64,000 bases of DNA. Source: Cytophagales bacterium. Its GTDB lineage: Bacteria; Bacteroidota; Bacteroidia; Cytophagales; Cyclobacteriaceae. Below the pieces are notes generated by a model that was given only the letters and a program-made list of their open reading frames with translations, was not told where the DNA came from and did no database searches. Location of the stretch: the NCBI GenBank assembly GCA_025359125.1, contig JANYHI010000078.1:1-64000 (forward strand), in the 5' to 3' direction. The position numbers and the translations under genes are program-made. This document shows positions 7,783-17,943 of the stretch, in pieces (within the stretch, counting starts at the first letter, position 1; each line of letters starts with the position of its first letter).

Positions 7783-10311
7783 ATGCATTACTTAATCGGC
7801 AACCTCGGGCACTTCGCTGTTATTACTGCTTTTGTTACCTCGCTACTAAGTGCTTTTGCCTATTGGAAGTCCACTACTCTAATTGAAATAGAAAATAAAA
7901 ATTCTTGGTTGCAAAATGGCCGTTTTGCTTTTTATGCTCATGTACTAGCCGTACTAGTAATTGTAGCTTCACTTTTCGTCATCATTTACCAGCATTATTT
8001 TGAGTATCACTACGCGTATTCTCATTCGTCTTTGCATTTGCCTGGGCAATATATGTTGTCTTGCTTTTGGGAAGGACAAGAAGGAAGTTTTTTGCTATGG
8101 ATGTTTTGGCATGCAGTAGTTGGTATAGTGTTAATTAAAACTCAAAAATCGTGGGAGGCATCTACCATGACGATATTTACATTAGTGCAGGCTTTTCTTG
8201 CCTCGATGATCTTGGGTGTGGTGATTCCTGGTATTGATTTAAAATTAGGTAGCTCTCCATTTATTTTACTACGCGATGCAATGGATGATCCGATCTTTAA
8301 ACTGCAGCCCGATTTTATTCCGAAAGATGGAAATGGATTGAATGCACTGCTTCAAAATTATTGGATGGTCATTCATCCACCAACTTTGTTTTTAGGATTC
8401 GCGCTCACACTTCCTCCTTTCGCATTTTGCATTGCCGGTTTATGGCAAAAAAAATATTCAGATTGGATAAGGCCTGCGTTACCGTGGTCCCTTTTAGGGG
8501 GCGGTATTTTAGGGCTTGGAATTTTAATGGGAGGATATTGGGCTTACGAGACTTTAAATTTTGGCGGGTATTGGAATTGGGATCCGGTAGAGAATGCAGT
8601 TTATGTGCCTTGGCTAATTTTGATAGCCTCTATACACACGATGATTACTTTTAAAAATAGTAACACGGCCTTAAAGAGTTCTATCGTTTTAGTGATTGCC
8701 GTTTTTGTATTACTTCTTTACTCAACTTTTTTGGCTCGCAGCGGCATTTTAGGCGATGCTTCCGTACACTCATTTACAGACCTCGGGCTTTCTGGGCAGC
8801 TATTGATTTATCTACTATTTTTTATGCTTGGCGCGATTGTTCTTTCCGCTGTCAGATGGAAAGAAATTCCGTCAACAGAAAAAGAAGTGTCAACTTATTC
8901 GCGCGAGTTTTGGATTTTTATTGGCGCTACTACTTTGTGCTTAATGGGCTTTCAGGTTTTATTACCTACGTCCATTCCGGTTTACAACAAAATTATTTCT
9001 TTGTTCGGTGGCAGTTCAAATTTGGCACCTCCTGCCAATCAAGTTGAGTTTTATTCCAAGTTTCAATTGTGGTTTGGTGTGGCTATCGCTTTGATCTCAG
9101 GTACAGGCCAATTTTTTTGGTGGAAAAAAATTGATCATGCAAAATTAAAAACAGAAATCTCCACTCCGCTCTTAATCACACTTCTTGTCTCCGTATTGAT
9201 TATTTCCATTGCCAAAGTTTATAATGTGCCTTACATTATTTTAACAATAGCAGGTGTTTACCTGATCGTTTCTAATTTAACGGTGTTACTTACCCTTACC
9301 AAACTTAATCCTAAACTTTCGGGCGGAGCAATTGCTCATATTGGCGTAGGTATGATGCTGATTGGTGTGATGTTCTCTGCCGGGTATTCGAATGTAGTAT
9401 CGCTCAATAACAGTGGCATGCTCATTTCAAAAGAGTTGCCCACCGAATTTAACCGCGATAATTTGTTGCTCTTCATTAACGAACCACGGGCCATGGCAGG
9501 TTATGATATTGAGTATAAAGGAGCGCGCATTGAACCGCGACATAAAAGCGCATACATCAATAAAAATGATGTGGAGCTTACGCTAGATCCTTTCAAGGTG
9601 GTAGCTACTAAGGATATTATTTTCAGAGATGAAAAACTTTACCAAGCAAAAGATACTATTGAGATTTATCCTGAAAATACTTTTTATGAAATAGAGCTTC
9701 GCAAAAACGGAAAAATTGCGGCCACATTATTTCCACGTGTGCAAATTAATCCTGCGATGGGGGGATTCATTGCCTCGCCCGATATCAAGCGAAAAATTAC
9801 GCGCGATTTATACACGCATGTTTCGTTACCTATGAATAGAGAAGATGAACCTGAGTGGGGAAACCTAGAAGAGGTGAAGGTAAAAGCTAACGAAAAGTTT
9901 TATGTCAGCTCTAAGTACAGTTCAACACTCGAATCAATTACCCGCATCGAAGAAATAGATGGTGTAAAAATTGAAGCAGAAGATGTTGCTGTGCAAGCTA
10001 AAATTAAAATACAAGGCGAACATGAGGCATACTATGCAGAGCCTATTTTCTTAATAAAAAATAAAAGTCAAGTAGGAAGATTGTCTGCCGAAGTAAATGA
10101 TTTGGGAATAAAAATAACATTGCTCAATATTTTACCCGAGACAAATGAATTCTTGCTGGGAATCAACGCAAGACAAAAAGATTGGGTAGTAATAAAGGCA
10201 TTAGAAAAGCCTTTTATCAACATATTGTGGCTGGGCACTTTCGTGCTGATGATTGGATTTGGTATGGCAATGGTAAGAAGGTTTAGAGATTATAATCTTA
10301 GCGGAGAATAA
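7783..10311 (+). CDS. ccmF: heme lyase subunit CcmF/CcsA family
   Basis: 842 residues, larger than proteobacterial CcmF (about 650). Many membrane segments are present and the WWD signature GGYWNWDPVENAVYVPW lies at 261-277, with conserved histidines (WMVIHPP near 194-200). After the last membrane cluster of the core, a large periplasmic domain (about 540-790) precedes a final helix at about 815-835. It transfers heme from CcmE to apocytochrome c. Separate CcmG, CcmH or CcmI genes are not present nearby. It is the last gene of the cluster and runs into a strong bidirectional terminator. Confidence 0.93.
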   Translation: MHYLIGNLGHFAVITAFVTSLLSAFAYWKSTTLIEIENKNSWLQNGRFAFYAHVLAVLVIVASLFVIIYQHYFEYHYAYSHSSLHLPGQYMLSCFWEGQEGSFLLWMFWHAVVGIVLIKTQKSWEASTMTIFTLVQAFLASMILGVVIPGIDLKLGSSPFILLRDAMDDPIFKLQPDFIPKDGNGLNALLQNYWMVIHPPTLFLGFALTLPPFAFCIAGLWQKKYSDWIRPALPWSLLGGGILGLGILMGGYWAYETLNFGGYWNWDPVENAVYVPWLILIASIHTMITFKNSNTALKSSIVLVIAVFVLLLYSTFLARSGILGDASVHSFTDLGLSGQLLIYLLFFMLGAIVLSAVRWKEIPSTEKEVSTYSREFWIFIGATTLCLMGFQVLLPTSIPVYNKIISLFGGSSNLAPPANQVEFYSKFQLWFGVAIALISGTGQFFWWKKIDHAKLKTEISTPLLITLLVSVLIISIAKVYNVPYIILTIAGVYLIVSNLTVLLTLTKLNPKLSGGAIAHIGVGMMLIGVMFSAGYSNVVSLNNSGMLISKELPTEFNRDNLLLFINEPRAMAGYDIEYKGARIEPRHKSAYINKNDVELTLDPFKVVATKDIIFRDEKLYQAKDTIEIYPENTFYEIELRKNGKIAATLFPRVQINPAMGGFIASPDIKRKITRDLYTHVSLPMNREDEPEWGNLEEVKVKANEKFYVSSKYSSTLESITRIEEIDGVKIEAEDVAVQAKIKIQGEHEAYYAEPIFLIKNKSQVGRLSAEVNDLGIKITLLNILPETNEFLLGINARQKDWVVIKALEKPFINILWLGTFVLMIGFGMAMVRRFRDYNLSGE

Positions 10312-10320
10312 TCGTTTGAA

Positions 10321-10362
10321 AAAATAAAAAAGACCGATCTAAAATTAGATCGGTCTTTTTTT
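10321..10362. terminator. bidirectional intrinsic terminator between ccmF and infB
   Basis: A perfect 10-bp stem AGACCGATCT (10331-10340) and AGATCGGTCT (10347-10356) encloses a 6-base loop. It is followed by a T run at 10357-10362 and preceded by an A-rich stretch at 10321-10330, so it can terminate both the plus-strand ccm transcript and the convergent minus-strand infB transcript. Confidence 0.92.
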
Positions 10363-10377
10363 ATGTTTCGATGGTAA

Positions 10378-13146
10378 CTACTTTGTAGGTGTCCTTTTTA
10401 TTTCTCGTTTCTCGTAGCTTTCAATTACGTCACCTACGTTGATATCATTTAAGTTTTTGATGCTCATGCCGCAGTCAAACCCAGATTTTACTTCAGATGC
10501 GTCATCCTTAAATCTTTTCAAGGCTGTCATCTCACCCGAGTAAACCACAATACCATCTCTGATCAAACGGATCGGATTGCTACGTTTGATGTAGCCATCG
10601 GTAACCATACAACCTGCTACTGTACCCACTTTCGTGATCTTAAACACATCACGCACTTCTGCATTACCTACAATCACTTCTTCAAATTCTTTCTCTAGCA
10701 TACCTTCCATGGCTGCTTTGATTTCGTTGATCGCATCGTAAATGATCGAGTACATTCTGATCTCTATCTCTTCATTATCGGCCAACCTACGAGCAGATGC
10801 CGAAGGACGAACTTGGAAACCAATTATGATGGCATCAGATGCCGAAGCTAGCAACACGTCAGATTCCGAAATCTGGCCTACCGCTTTGTGGATGATGCTT
10901 ACCTCCACTTTAGGAGTTGATAATTTCAATAATGAATCTGATAATGCTTCGATAGATCCGTCCACATCTCCTTTAATGATCACATTCAATTGCTTGAACG
11001 AACCAATGGCTAAGCGCCTTCCAATCTCATCGAGTGTAATATGCTTCTTAGTGCGTATGCTCTGCTCTCGTAAAATCTGACTTCTTCTGTTAGCCACTTC
11101 CCTTGCTTCGCGGTCTGACTCCATCACTTGGAATTTCTCGCCCGCTTGTGGTGCGCCATCCAAACCTAAAACTTGTACGGGTGTTGATGGCCCTGCTTCT
11201 TGCACTTTCTTGCCTGTGTCATCGAACATGGCTTTTACCCGGCCATAGTTTGAACCTGCGACCATAATATCTCCCACTTTCAAAGTGCCCGCTTGTACCA
11301 TCAAAGTAGTAACATAACCGCGACCTTTATCTAGCTCTGCTTCTATGATAGAACCAACTGCGGGCTTATTCGGATTGGCTTTTAGATTTAGTAATTCTGC
11401 CTCTAATAATACTTTCTCCAACAAATCTTCAATACCCACTCCTGTCTTAGCAGAAATGCCTTGGCTTTGGTACTTACCTCCCCAGTCTTCTACCAGAATA
11501 TTAATTTTAGATAATCCTTCTTTAATCTTTTCAGGATTAGCACTCGACTTATCAATTTTGTTGATTGCGAAAACAAGAGGAACCCCTGCTACCTGTGCAT
11601 GGTTAATTGCTTCCTTTGTTTGCGGCATAATATTATCGTCTGCAGCTATCACAATTACGGCAATATCTGTAAGCTTAGCCCCGCGTGCGCGCATCGCGGT
11701 AAACGCCTCGTGACCAGGTGTATCTAAGAAAGCAATCTTATTTCCGCTCTTCGTCATTACATCATACGCACCAATATGCTGAGTAATACCTCCCGCCTCT
11801 GAAGCTGTTACTTTTGTATTGCGGATATAATCGAGTAGCGATGTTTTACCATGATCTACGTGACCCATGATGGTAACAATAGGAGCGCGCGGTAGTAAAT
11901 CTGCTTCCAAATCTTCTTCTACCGTTACTTCCTCTTCATCTGAAGATGAGAATTGAACATCAAAACCAAACTCATCAGAAATAACAGTGATCGCTTCTGC
12001 ATCTAACCGTTGGTTGATTGAAACGAACATTCCTAACCCTAAACAAGTTGAGATAACATCGTTTACAGAAACATTCATCAACGAAGCCAAATCGTTGGCC
12101 GAAATAAATTCGGTAACTTTTAATATTTTAGAAGATTCTTGTTCTTGTTGTAGTCTTTCTTCTTCGGCATCTGATACAGCTTGTCTTTTTTCTTTTCTGT
12201 ATTTCGCGCCAGTAAATTTCTTTTGCCCACCACTAAGTTTTGCGAGTGTAGCGCGCACCTGATCTTGAATTTCCTTATCGGTAGGTTCAGGTTTTGGCGT
12301 ACGCACAAATGGTTTTTGTCCGGCACTACCTGATTGCGGTCTGGCTGCGCCACCACCTTGACCTTGATAAGGTCTTGATCCACCGCCAGCTTGAGGACGC
12401 TGCTCATTTGCATTGGGCAATCTCTTGCGAGGTCTCTTCTGCTGATTGTTTTTATTTGGATCAGATGAAGCTACCGGCTGACTTTTCTTTTCGGCAGGAA
12501 GTTCAATCTTAGATAAAACTTTTAAGCCTTGTAATTTATCAGCTTTAGCTTTTATAAGTTCTTGCTCTACTACTTTTTCAGGCTCTGGTGCTTTTACTAT
12601 TTCGGGTTGCTTCTCTTCAACTGCTTTTACTGGCTTAACTTCTTTAGCCTCTATTGCTGGTTTCTCAACAACTTGTTCAACCGGTTTTTTCCCTGCCTTG
12701 CTCGCAGATGGATTGGATGCTTTTTCTAATTCAATTTTGCCCAGCACTTTTATGCCTTCTAGTTTTGGTTTTTCAACCTCCACCTTTTCTACCTTCTCTT
12801 GCTTTGGCTCTTCTTTGTGCTTAACAATATCTTTTGATCCCAGATTTTTGATGAGAACACTTTCCTCTTCATCTGTTTTTTTCTTATGAACTTCGGGCTC
12901 AGCCTTAGGTGTAACTACTTGTTCGGCAGGCTTGATGCCTATTGTAAGGCTTGACGCCTCCAATTTTTCCGATGCAGAAGATGCATACTCTTTGGCCAAC
13001 ATGGCATACTGCTCTGCTGTAAGTTTAGCATTCGGATTATTCTCAACACTGACACCTTTTTTGGCTAAAAAATCCAAAATAGTATTGTGCCCCACGTTAA
13101 GCTTCCGCGATGCCTGCCCTAACCTTACTAATTTTTCTTCTGCCAT
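10378..13146 (-). CDS. infB: translation initiation factor IF-2
   Basis: 922 residues from the ATG at 13146; an in-frame TTG two codons upstream is less likely. The N-terminal IF2_N helix-turn segment is followed by a long Lys/Glu/Pro/Ala-rich low-complexity linker and a Gly/Arg/Gln-rich stretch (about 60-310). The GTPase domain has GHVDHGKTS near residue 425, DTPGHE, NKID and SAKTG. The C-terminal domains bind fMet-tRNA. It is the third gene of rimP-nusA-infB and ends at the shared terminator. Confidence 0.98.
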   Translation of the reverse strand: MAEEKLVRLGQASRKLNVGHNTILDFLAKKGVSVENNPNAKLTAEQYAMLAKEYASSASEKLEASSLTIGIKPAEQVVTPKAEPEVHKKKTDEEESVLIKNLGSKDIVKHKEEPKQEKVEKVEVEKPKLEGIKVLGKIELEKASNPSASKAGKKPVEQVVEKPAIEAKEVKPVKAVEEKQPEIVKAPEPEKVVEQELIKAKADKLQGLKVLSKIELPAEKKSQPVASSDPNKNNQQKRPRKRLPNANEQRPQAGGGSRPYQGQGGGAARPQSGSAGQKPFVRTPKPEPTDKEIQDQVRATLAKLSGGQKKFTGAKYRKEKRQAVSDAEEERLQQEQESSKILKVTEFISANDLASLMNVSVNDVISTCLGLGMFVSINQRLDAEAITVISDEFGFDVQFSSSDEEEVTVEEDLEADLLPRAPIVTIMGHVDHGKTSLLDYIRNTKVTASEAGGITQHIGAYDVMTKSGNKIAFLDTPGHEAFTAMRARGAKLTDIAVIVIAADDNIMPQTKEAINHAQVAGVPLVFAINKIDKSSANPEKIKEGLSKINILVEDWGGKYQSQGISAKTGVGIEDLLEKVLLEAELLNLKANPNKPAVGSIIEAELDKGRGYVTTLMVQAGTLKVGDIMVAGSNYGRVKAMFDDTGKKVQEAGPSTPVQVLGLDGAPQAGEKFQVMESDREAREVANRRSQILREQSIRTKKHITLDEIGRRLAIGSFKQLNVIIKGDVDGSIEALSDSLLKLSTPKVEVSIIHKAVGQISESDVLLASASDAIIIGFQVRPSASARRLADNEEIEIRMYSIIYDAINEIKAAMEGMLEKEFEEVIVGNAEVRDVFKITKVGTVAGCMVTDGYIKRSNPIRLIRDGIVVYSGEMTALKRFKDDASEVKSGFDCGMSIKNLNDINVGDVIESYEKREIKRTPTK

Positions 13147-13197
13147 GCTCAAATATCTGCTATTTTATTGATTTAAGTGAGATTTTGTGTGTTACGG

Positions 13198-14442
13198 TTA
13201 TTCAAATTCCTTTCTTAAAACAGCTAATACCGACTCGGCTGTCTCCTCTTCTAAATCCGTTCTGCGCACAATTTCTTCTTTGTTTAAGTTCAGTACACTC
13301 TTCGCTGTATCTAATCCGATTCGCTTCAGTTCATCGATTACCCAGCCTTCAATCTCGTCTGTAAATTCATCTAGGTCAACATCTTCTTCCGCTACTTGTG
13401 TATCGTTTTCACGGAACACATCTATCTCCATTCCAACCAAACGGCTGGCAAGTTTTATATTAAGTCCGCCTTTACCAATGGCTAATGAAACCTGATCTGG
13501 TTTTAAGAATACCGCTACGCGACCACTGTCTTTATCTATCTTGATAGAAACTACTTTTGCAGGACTTAATGCTCGTTGAATAAACAACTCCAGGTTTTCT
13601 GTAAAGTTAATTACATCTATGTTTTCATTCTGCAATTCACGAACTACTGCGTGAATGCGAGAGCCCTTCATACCAACGCAAGCACCGACAGGGTCAATCC
13701 TATCATCATAAGACTCAACTGCCACTTTCGCTCTTTCGCCTGGCTCGCGAACAACTTTTTTTATCGTAATCAACCCATCATACACTTCAGGCACTTCTTG
13801 CTCAAATAATCTTTCTAAGAAAACAGGAGACGTGCGCGAAAGAATAATCTTAGGGCTACCATTCACCATGTCCACTCTGTGAACAATCGATTTTACATTT
13901 TCTCCTTTGCGGAAACGATCTTTAGGAATTTGCTCATTGCGCGGAATGGAGATTTCATTTCCATCAGCATCAATCAGCAAAACCTCGCGGCTAAGTACTT
14001 GGTATACTTCTCCTACAATTACTTCTCCTACAATATCTTTATACTTCTGATAGACGATATCCTTCTCTAAGTCTTTTACTTTTTGAATGAGTGTTTGGCG
14101 CGCAGTAGTTACAGCTCTACGACCGAAGTCTTCCAAGTGAACTTCTTCTGCCACCTCTTCGCCTACTTCAAAATCAGGTTCGATTTTCTGAGCATCGGTT
14201 AAGCTGATTTTATCATGCTCCCAAATATCTTCAGAGTCATCTTCTACAATCTCGCGAAAGCGCCAAATTTCAAGATCACCCTTGTCGGCATTTACGATAA
14301 TATCGAAGTTGTCGTCTTCCACATATTTTTTCTTGATCATATTACGAAACACATCTTCTAAGATGCGGATCATAGTCGGGCGGTCAATGTTTTTTTGCTT
14401 GGCGAAATCGGCAAACGATTCGATCAGTGTTGATGCATCCAT
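13198..14442 (-). CDS. nusA: transcription termination/antitermination factor NusA
   Basis: 414 residues. It contains the N-terminal RNA-polymerase-binding domain, an S1 domain (VGEVIVGEVYQVLSREVLLI), and KH domains with DPVGACVGMKGSRI and AIGKGGLNIKLA. A shortened acidic C-terminal helix-hairpin region (VLNLNKEEIVRRTDLEEETAESVLAVL) replaces the acidic repeats of E. coli. It lies 8 bases after rimP and 51 bases before infB, the standard bacterial order. Confidence 0.98.
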   Translation of the reverse strand: MDASTLIESFADFAKQKNIDRPTMIRILEDVFRNMIKKKYVEDDNFDIIVNADKGDLEIWRFREIVEDDSEDIWEHDKISLTDAQKIEPDFEVGEEVAEEVHLEDFGRRAVTTARQTLIQKVKDLEKDIVYQKYKDIVGEVIVGEVYQVLSREVLLIDADGNEISIPRNEQIPKDRFRKGENVKSIVHRVDMVNGSPKIILSRTSPVFLERLFEQEVPEVYDGLITIKKVVREPGERAKVAVESYDDRIDPVGACVGMKGSRIHAVVRELQNENIDVINFTENLELFIQRALSPAKVVSIKIDKDSGRVAVFLKPDQVSLAIGKGGLNIKLASRLVGMEIDVFRENDTQVAEEDVDLDEFTDEIEGWVIDELKRIGLDTAKSVLNLNKEEIVRRTDLEEETAESVLAVLRKEFE

Positions 14443-14450
14443 ACGGCTTG

Positions 14451-14912
14451 CTAGTTAAAAGAAACGGTTACAATTGTTTTTTCTATATCACTAAAAAGTA
14501 TTTCCACTTTTACTAATTCCTTTTTTCTCTCCTTCGAGGGAGTTTCTACTACTATTTTTTCTTCACTCACTTCCAACAGCTTCCCTTCCATATAATTTCT
14601 ACTCTTTACCTGCACTTTTACAGATCGGCCTACATTGGCATAATACTGTCTCTTCAATTTCAAAGGAACATCCAACCCGGGCGTTCCTACTTCTAAATTG
14701 TAAGCACCTTCAATCAGATTCAATATTTCCAAATCTTCTGAAAGCTTTCTGCTCACATCCGCGCATGCATCAATACTGACTCCCTTATCGCCATCTAATT
14801 GCACTACAATTTTGGTTGGCTTATATTTTGAAATAAGTACATCTACCAAAAAATGACTCGGGTCATTCAGGTGCGATTCTGCCAATTCCTTTATTCTTTG
14901 AACCAATTCCAT
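14451..14912 (-). CDS. rimP: ribosome maturation factor RimP
   Basis: 153 residues with the two-domain RimP architecture: an N-terminal alpha/beta domain with VQLDGDKGVSIDACADVSRKLSEDLE and NLEVGTPGLDVPL, then an SH3-like barrel (SVKVQVKSRNYMEGKLLEV). It assists 30S subunit assembly. It is the first gene of the rimP-nusA-infB operon, behind a clear promoter and a leader hairpin. Confidence 0.97.
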   Translation of the reverse strand: MELVQRIKELAESHLNDPSHFLVDVLISKYKPTKIVVQLDGDKGVSIDACADVSRKLSEDLEILNLIEGAYNLEVGTPGLDVPLKLKRQYYANVGRSVKVQVKSRNYMEGKLLEVSEEKIVVETPSKERKKELVKVEILFSDIEKTIVTVSFN

Positions 14913-14929
14913 AATAGTCTACAAACAAA

Positions 14930-14950
14930 GAGGGGACTTTTAGGTCCCCT
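14930..14950 (-). promoter_or_regulatory. leader hairpin upstream of rimP
   Basis: In the rimP sense, AGGGGAC and GTCCCCT form a perfect 7-bp stem with a CTAAAA loop, followed by CTTTGTTTGT. It lies 18 bases before the rimP start and about 20 bases after the predicted transcription start, so it is in the 5' leader. It could act as an attenuator or a transcript-stabilising structure. The T-rich run is interrupted, so termination would be partial at best. Confidence 0.55.
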
Positions 14951-14976
14951 CCAGCTGATTTTTCAAGAAAGTGATG

Positions 14977-15007
14977 CAAATGTAACTGATTTTTACTTTA
15001 TCGCAAA
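14977..15007 (-). promoter_or_regulatory. promoter of the rimP-nusA-infB operon
   Basis: On the minus strand TTTG (15007-15004), a 19-base spacer and TACATTTG (14984-14977) match the Bacteroidota -33/-7 consensus including spacing. Transcription would begin near 14970. It is the cleanest promoter seen in the window. Confidence 0.75.
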
Positions 15008-15041
15008 TAGTATGTTCTTTGATCTATCGAATTCATTCAGC

Positions 15042-16034
15042 ATGACGTCCAACAGAATTATTTTTTTAGCTCTATTAATTGCCACCTCATGTGGCCCTAA
15101 AAAGCCGAATGCAGAAGAAGTGGTTGCAGAAAGGGTAATTAACGTTCCTCGGTTCAATGCAGACTCTGCTTACAGCTTTGTAAAAAAGCAAGTTGACTTT
15201 GGGCCACGTGTGCCTAATACAAAAGCGCACGCAATCACATCTGATTATCTTATAGTACAATTTAAAAAGTATGGCGCAGCGGTAACTGTACAAGAATTTG
15301 AGGCAACTACTTTCGATAATCAACGTCTTAAACTCAAAAATATCATCGCCAGTTATTTTCCTGAAAATAAAAAAAGAGTGTTGCTGGCAGCGCACTGGGA
15401 TACAAGACCTTTTGCCGACAAGAACAAAGAAAAAAAAGATGCTGCTTTTGATGGAGCTAATGATGGGGCCAGTGGTGTTGGCGTTTTATTAGAGATTGCA
15501 CGGATTATTTCATCAAGTAAATCTGCTCCTTCCATTGGTATCGACTTTATTTTATTTGATGGTGAAGATTGGGGAGAGAAAGAGGGTGAATCTCATAGTA
15601 GTCCGCCCGAAGGACAAGAGTCTTGGTGGTGCTTGGGTTCGCAATATTGGGCCAAGAACAAGCATAAAAAAAATTATTCTGCACACTACGGAATTCTGTT
15701 AGATATGGTGGGTGCCAGAAGATCTCAATTTTTTAGAGAAGAAGTTTCACTGGAGTTTGCCGCCAAAACGGTAGAGAAAGTTTGGGATCGTGCAGCAAAA
15801 ATTGGCTACTCCGATTATTTTGTAAAACAGAATGTAGCCGGCATTACCGATGACCATCTGTTTGTAAACAAGCTTGGAAAAATTCCGATGATTGACATTG
15901 TGCATTACCAAGCCGGCATTGGTTTCTTTGGCGACTATCATCACACCACCAAAGACAACATGTCTATCATTAGCAAAGAAACTTTAGATGCTGTTGGCAA
16001 TACGTTGTTGAATGTGTTGTATTATGAACAGTAG
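15042..16034 (+). CDS. M28-family zinc peptidase, lipoprotein
   Basis: 330 residues from the ATG at 15042; an upstream in-frame ATG at 15012 is possible, but this start gives a clean lipoprotein signal with lipobox IATSC (C17). Metal and catalytic residues of the M28 fold are visible: H118 (AAHWDTRP), D141 (GANDGASG), the E174-D175-type FDGEDWG segment, D221 (LLDMVG) and a histidine in DYHHTTKD near 300. The family covers aminopeptidases and glutaminyl cyclases, and the WW/CLGSQYW region resembles glutaminyl-cyclase-like members. It is probably anchored in the envelope and convergent with the SDR gene, 4 bases apart. Confidence 0.88.
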   Translation: MTSNRIIFLALLIATSCGPKKPNAEEVVAERVINVPRFNADSAYSFVKKQVDFGPRVPNTKAHAITSDYLIVQFKKYGAAVTVQEFEATTFDNQRLKLKNIIASYFPENKKRVLLAAHWDTRPFADKNKEKKDAAFDGANDGASGVGVLLEIARIISSSKSAPSIGIDFILFDGEDWGEKEGESHSSPPEGQESWWCLGSQYWAKNKHKKNYSAHYGILLDMVGARRSQFFREEVSLEFAAKTVEKVWDRAAKIGYSDYFVKQNVAGITDDHLFVNKLGKIPMIDIVHYQAGIGFFGDYHHTTKDNMSIISKETLDAVGNTLLNVLYYEQ

Positions 16035-16038
16035 ATTT

Positions 16039-16797
16039 TCAAATCGTAAAACCTCCGTCTGCAGTAAACACACTTCCTGTACAGTAGGCAGATGAATCTG
16101 AAGCGAGATACAATGCTAATGCGGCAATTTCTTCTGGCGTGCCCACTCGTTTTATCGGCAAAACCTTCATCATCATCGCCATCACTTTATCATTGCTCCA
16201 AAGTGCTTCGCTAAATTTTGTTTTGATAAGGCCAGGGCAAATAACGTTGGCACGAATGTTATCATCGCCCCATTCTTTTGCAAATACTTTGGTGAGTGAA
16301 ATCAATGCAGCTTTGCTCATGCTATAAATCCCCAACCCATGTTCGGGTCTTAATCCACCAATAGAACTAATGTTGATAACCGATCCTGATTTTTTAGCTT
16401 TCAAAATCGGGTATACTTTTTTAGCTAGCTCAAATGGCCCCTTCACATTTACAGTCATAATTTTATCAAAAGCTTCCAAACTTGTATCTACCACCGGGCC
16501 AAACACCGGGTTAGCCGCTGCATTGTTCACCAAAATATCGATCGTGCCGTATTTGCCCACGGTAGCTTCAGCTAATCTGGCAACATCGGCCATGTCGCCC
16601 ATGTGGCACGCAATAGCTGTGGCCTCAAATCCTTTACTTCTTATTTCGGCAGCTACTGCTTCAACTGCTTCTTGCTTGCGACTACTCACTACCACTTTTG
16701 CTCCGGCAGCGGCATAATATTCTGCTATCGATTGGCCGATACCTTTTGATGCTCCTGTTACCAAAGCTACTTTGCCTTCTAGTGAAAATAGATTCAT
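16039..16797 (-). CDS. SDR-family oxidoreductase
   Basis: 252 residues, classical short-chain dehydrogenase. The cofactor motif TGASKGIG lies at 14-21, NNAA near 91-94, the catalytic serine in INISSIGG, and the YxxxK pair is Y158/K162 (YSMSK). The C-terminal TGSVFTADGGFTI is standard. It resembles 3-oxoacyl-ACP reductase or glucose-dehydrogenase-type enzymes; the substrate cannot be told. It appears to be a single-gene transcript, with a 376-base gap upstream. Confidence 0.9.
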   Translation of the reverse strand: MNLFSLEGKVALVTGASKGIGQSIAEYYAAAGAKVVVSSRKQEAVEAVAAEIRSKGFEATAIACHMGDMADVARLAEATVGKYGTIDILVNNAAANPVFGPVVDTSLEAFDKIMTVNVKGPFELAKKVYPILKAKKSGSVINISSIGGLRPEHGLGIYSMSKAALISLTKVFAKEWGDDNIRANVICPGLIKTKFSEALWSNDKVMAMMMKVLPIKRVGTPEEIAALALYLASDSSAYCTGSVFTADGGFTI

Positions 16798-16861
16798 ACA
16801 TTATAAATTATGGATTCAAGGTATGGGTTTTTATGAATTGATAAATCAAATTTTTATCCTC

Positions 16862-17038
16862 CTAATGAAAATAGTCTACAGAAAAAGAAGGCAGCCAAAA
16901 AAAACACGTCAAAATGTAATGTGAATATAGTACAATAGGCTTAACCTCACCTTTTTCAGCTAACCATTGCAACTGGTTTTCGGGTATTGTTTTTAATTCA
17001 GAAACTCGTTTTAACTGCTGGAGTAGATTTGTAATCAT
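16862..17038 (-). pseudogene. remnant of a cyclic-nucleotide-binding-domain signalling protein
   Basis: A 58-codon frame on the minus strand. Its first 34 residues (LLQQLKRVSELKTIPENQ, then LQWLAEKGEVKP) look like the N-terminus of the cNMP-binding histidine-kinase family common in this phylum. After EVKP the expected glycine-rich cap (a GexLFxxGD-type segment) is missing and unrelated residues follow to a stop. It is best read as the 5' stub of a lost gene. It fills part of the 376-base gap 16798-17173, which shows nothing else. Confidence 0.4.
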
Positions 17039-17173
17039 GTTTTTAAGGTAAAGGTTTTATTTCAAACACAGGAAGTGCCACAGTGCTTTCATTCGTTTTT
17101 TTGCTGAAGATATTCTAGGTCAAAAAAATCCAAATCTCCCCCTAAATACGTACTTGATATACAAATCTTTTTT

Positions 17174-17899
17174 ATGGGCACAGTGCTTCGTGTTACATTG
17201 GCTGCAACTCTTTTACTTATACTTGGTAATTTCAATACCAAACGCTCGCTTATCTACAATGGCATTGCATCCGATTTAGAATCAGACGAAATCTATTTTA
17301 CTGAACATCATGAAGAATATCTTTCGGACACGCAATCAACTGAGCTTACTGAAATTGAATACAGGAACCCTGCGGGAGAAACGATTGTAAAAAAGAGGAT
17401 CGACTACTCGCGCAATCATTTTTGTCCAGATTTTATGCAAGAAGATGTAAGGGATGGATATATAGAAGGGGCAAAAGTAAATAATGACGAAATCGAATTA
17501 ATTTATCGGAAAAATAAAAAGAAGAATATTCAGCGAAAGAAGATAAAAATTCCATCACCTGCTGTGATTGATGGTGGCTTTAATTACTTTTTAAAATCTC
17601 ATTGGAATGAACTGATGAAGGGAGAACAAATCAGATTCAATTTTGCCGTACCCTCACAACTTACTTATTATTCGTTCAGAGTTTTTAAAATTCATGAAGA
17701 GACGGTGAATCAGAAAAAAATTATTATTTTTAAAATGGAGCCAGATGCACTTTTGTTACGAGTGCTTGTCGCCCCAATTTTACTCACTTACAACTTCGAA
17801 ACAAAACGCTTGATGCAATATCAAGGCATTACTACCATCAACGATGCCAGTGGTAAAAGCTTCAAAGCGAAAATAATATATCCTGTTACGGGGCCTTAA
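17174..17899 (+). CDS. hypothetical protein with N-terminal signal/anchor
   Basis: 241 residues, not recognised. An N-terminal hydrophobic stretch (about 4-18, VTLAATLLLILG) suggests export or anchoring. The rest is predicted to be mostly beta strand with a lysine-rich middle (IYRKNKKKNIQRKKIKI, about 109-126) and a RFNFAVPSQLTYYSFRVFKI segment that could be part of a periplasmic lipid- or sugar-binding fold. It converges on the fatty-acid-modification operon with 44 bases between stops. No lipobox is evident. Function unknown. Confidence 0.7.
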   Translation: MGTVLRVTLAATLLLILGNFNTKRSLIYNGIASDLESDEIYFTEHHEEYLSDTQSTELTEIEYRNPAGETIVKKRIDYSRNHFCPDFMQEDVRDGYIEGAKVNNDEIELIYRKNKKKNIQRKKIKIPSPAVIDGGFNYFLKSHWNELMKGEQIRFNFAVPSQLTYYSFRVFKIHEETVNQKKIIIFKMEPDALLLRVLVAPILLTYNFETKRLMQYQGITTINDASGKSFKAKIIYPVTGP

Positions 17900-17943
17900 A
17901 ATTATCTGCAAATTAGCAGTGAAATATGATATGATTTTGTTCA

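Noticed and set aside
12120-12512. Open frames inside infB low-complexity region
   Set aside because: The repetitive Lys/Glu/Pro-coding DNA produces long spurious frames on both strands; IF-2 explains the region.
13110-13495. Overlapping plus-strand open frames opposite the infB start and nusA end
   Set aside because: They are antisense to well-supported genes, carry no recognisable domain and have composition mirroring the true frames.
17900-17943. CTGC/GCAG hairpin between the hypothetical gene and the CFA gene
   Set aside because: A 4-bp stem without a T run is too weak to call a terminator.
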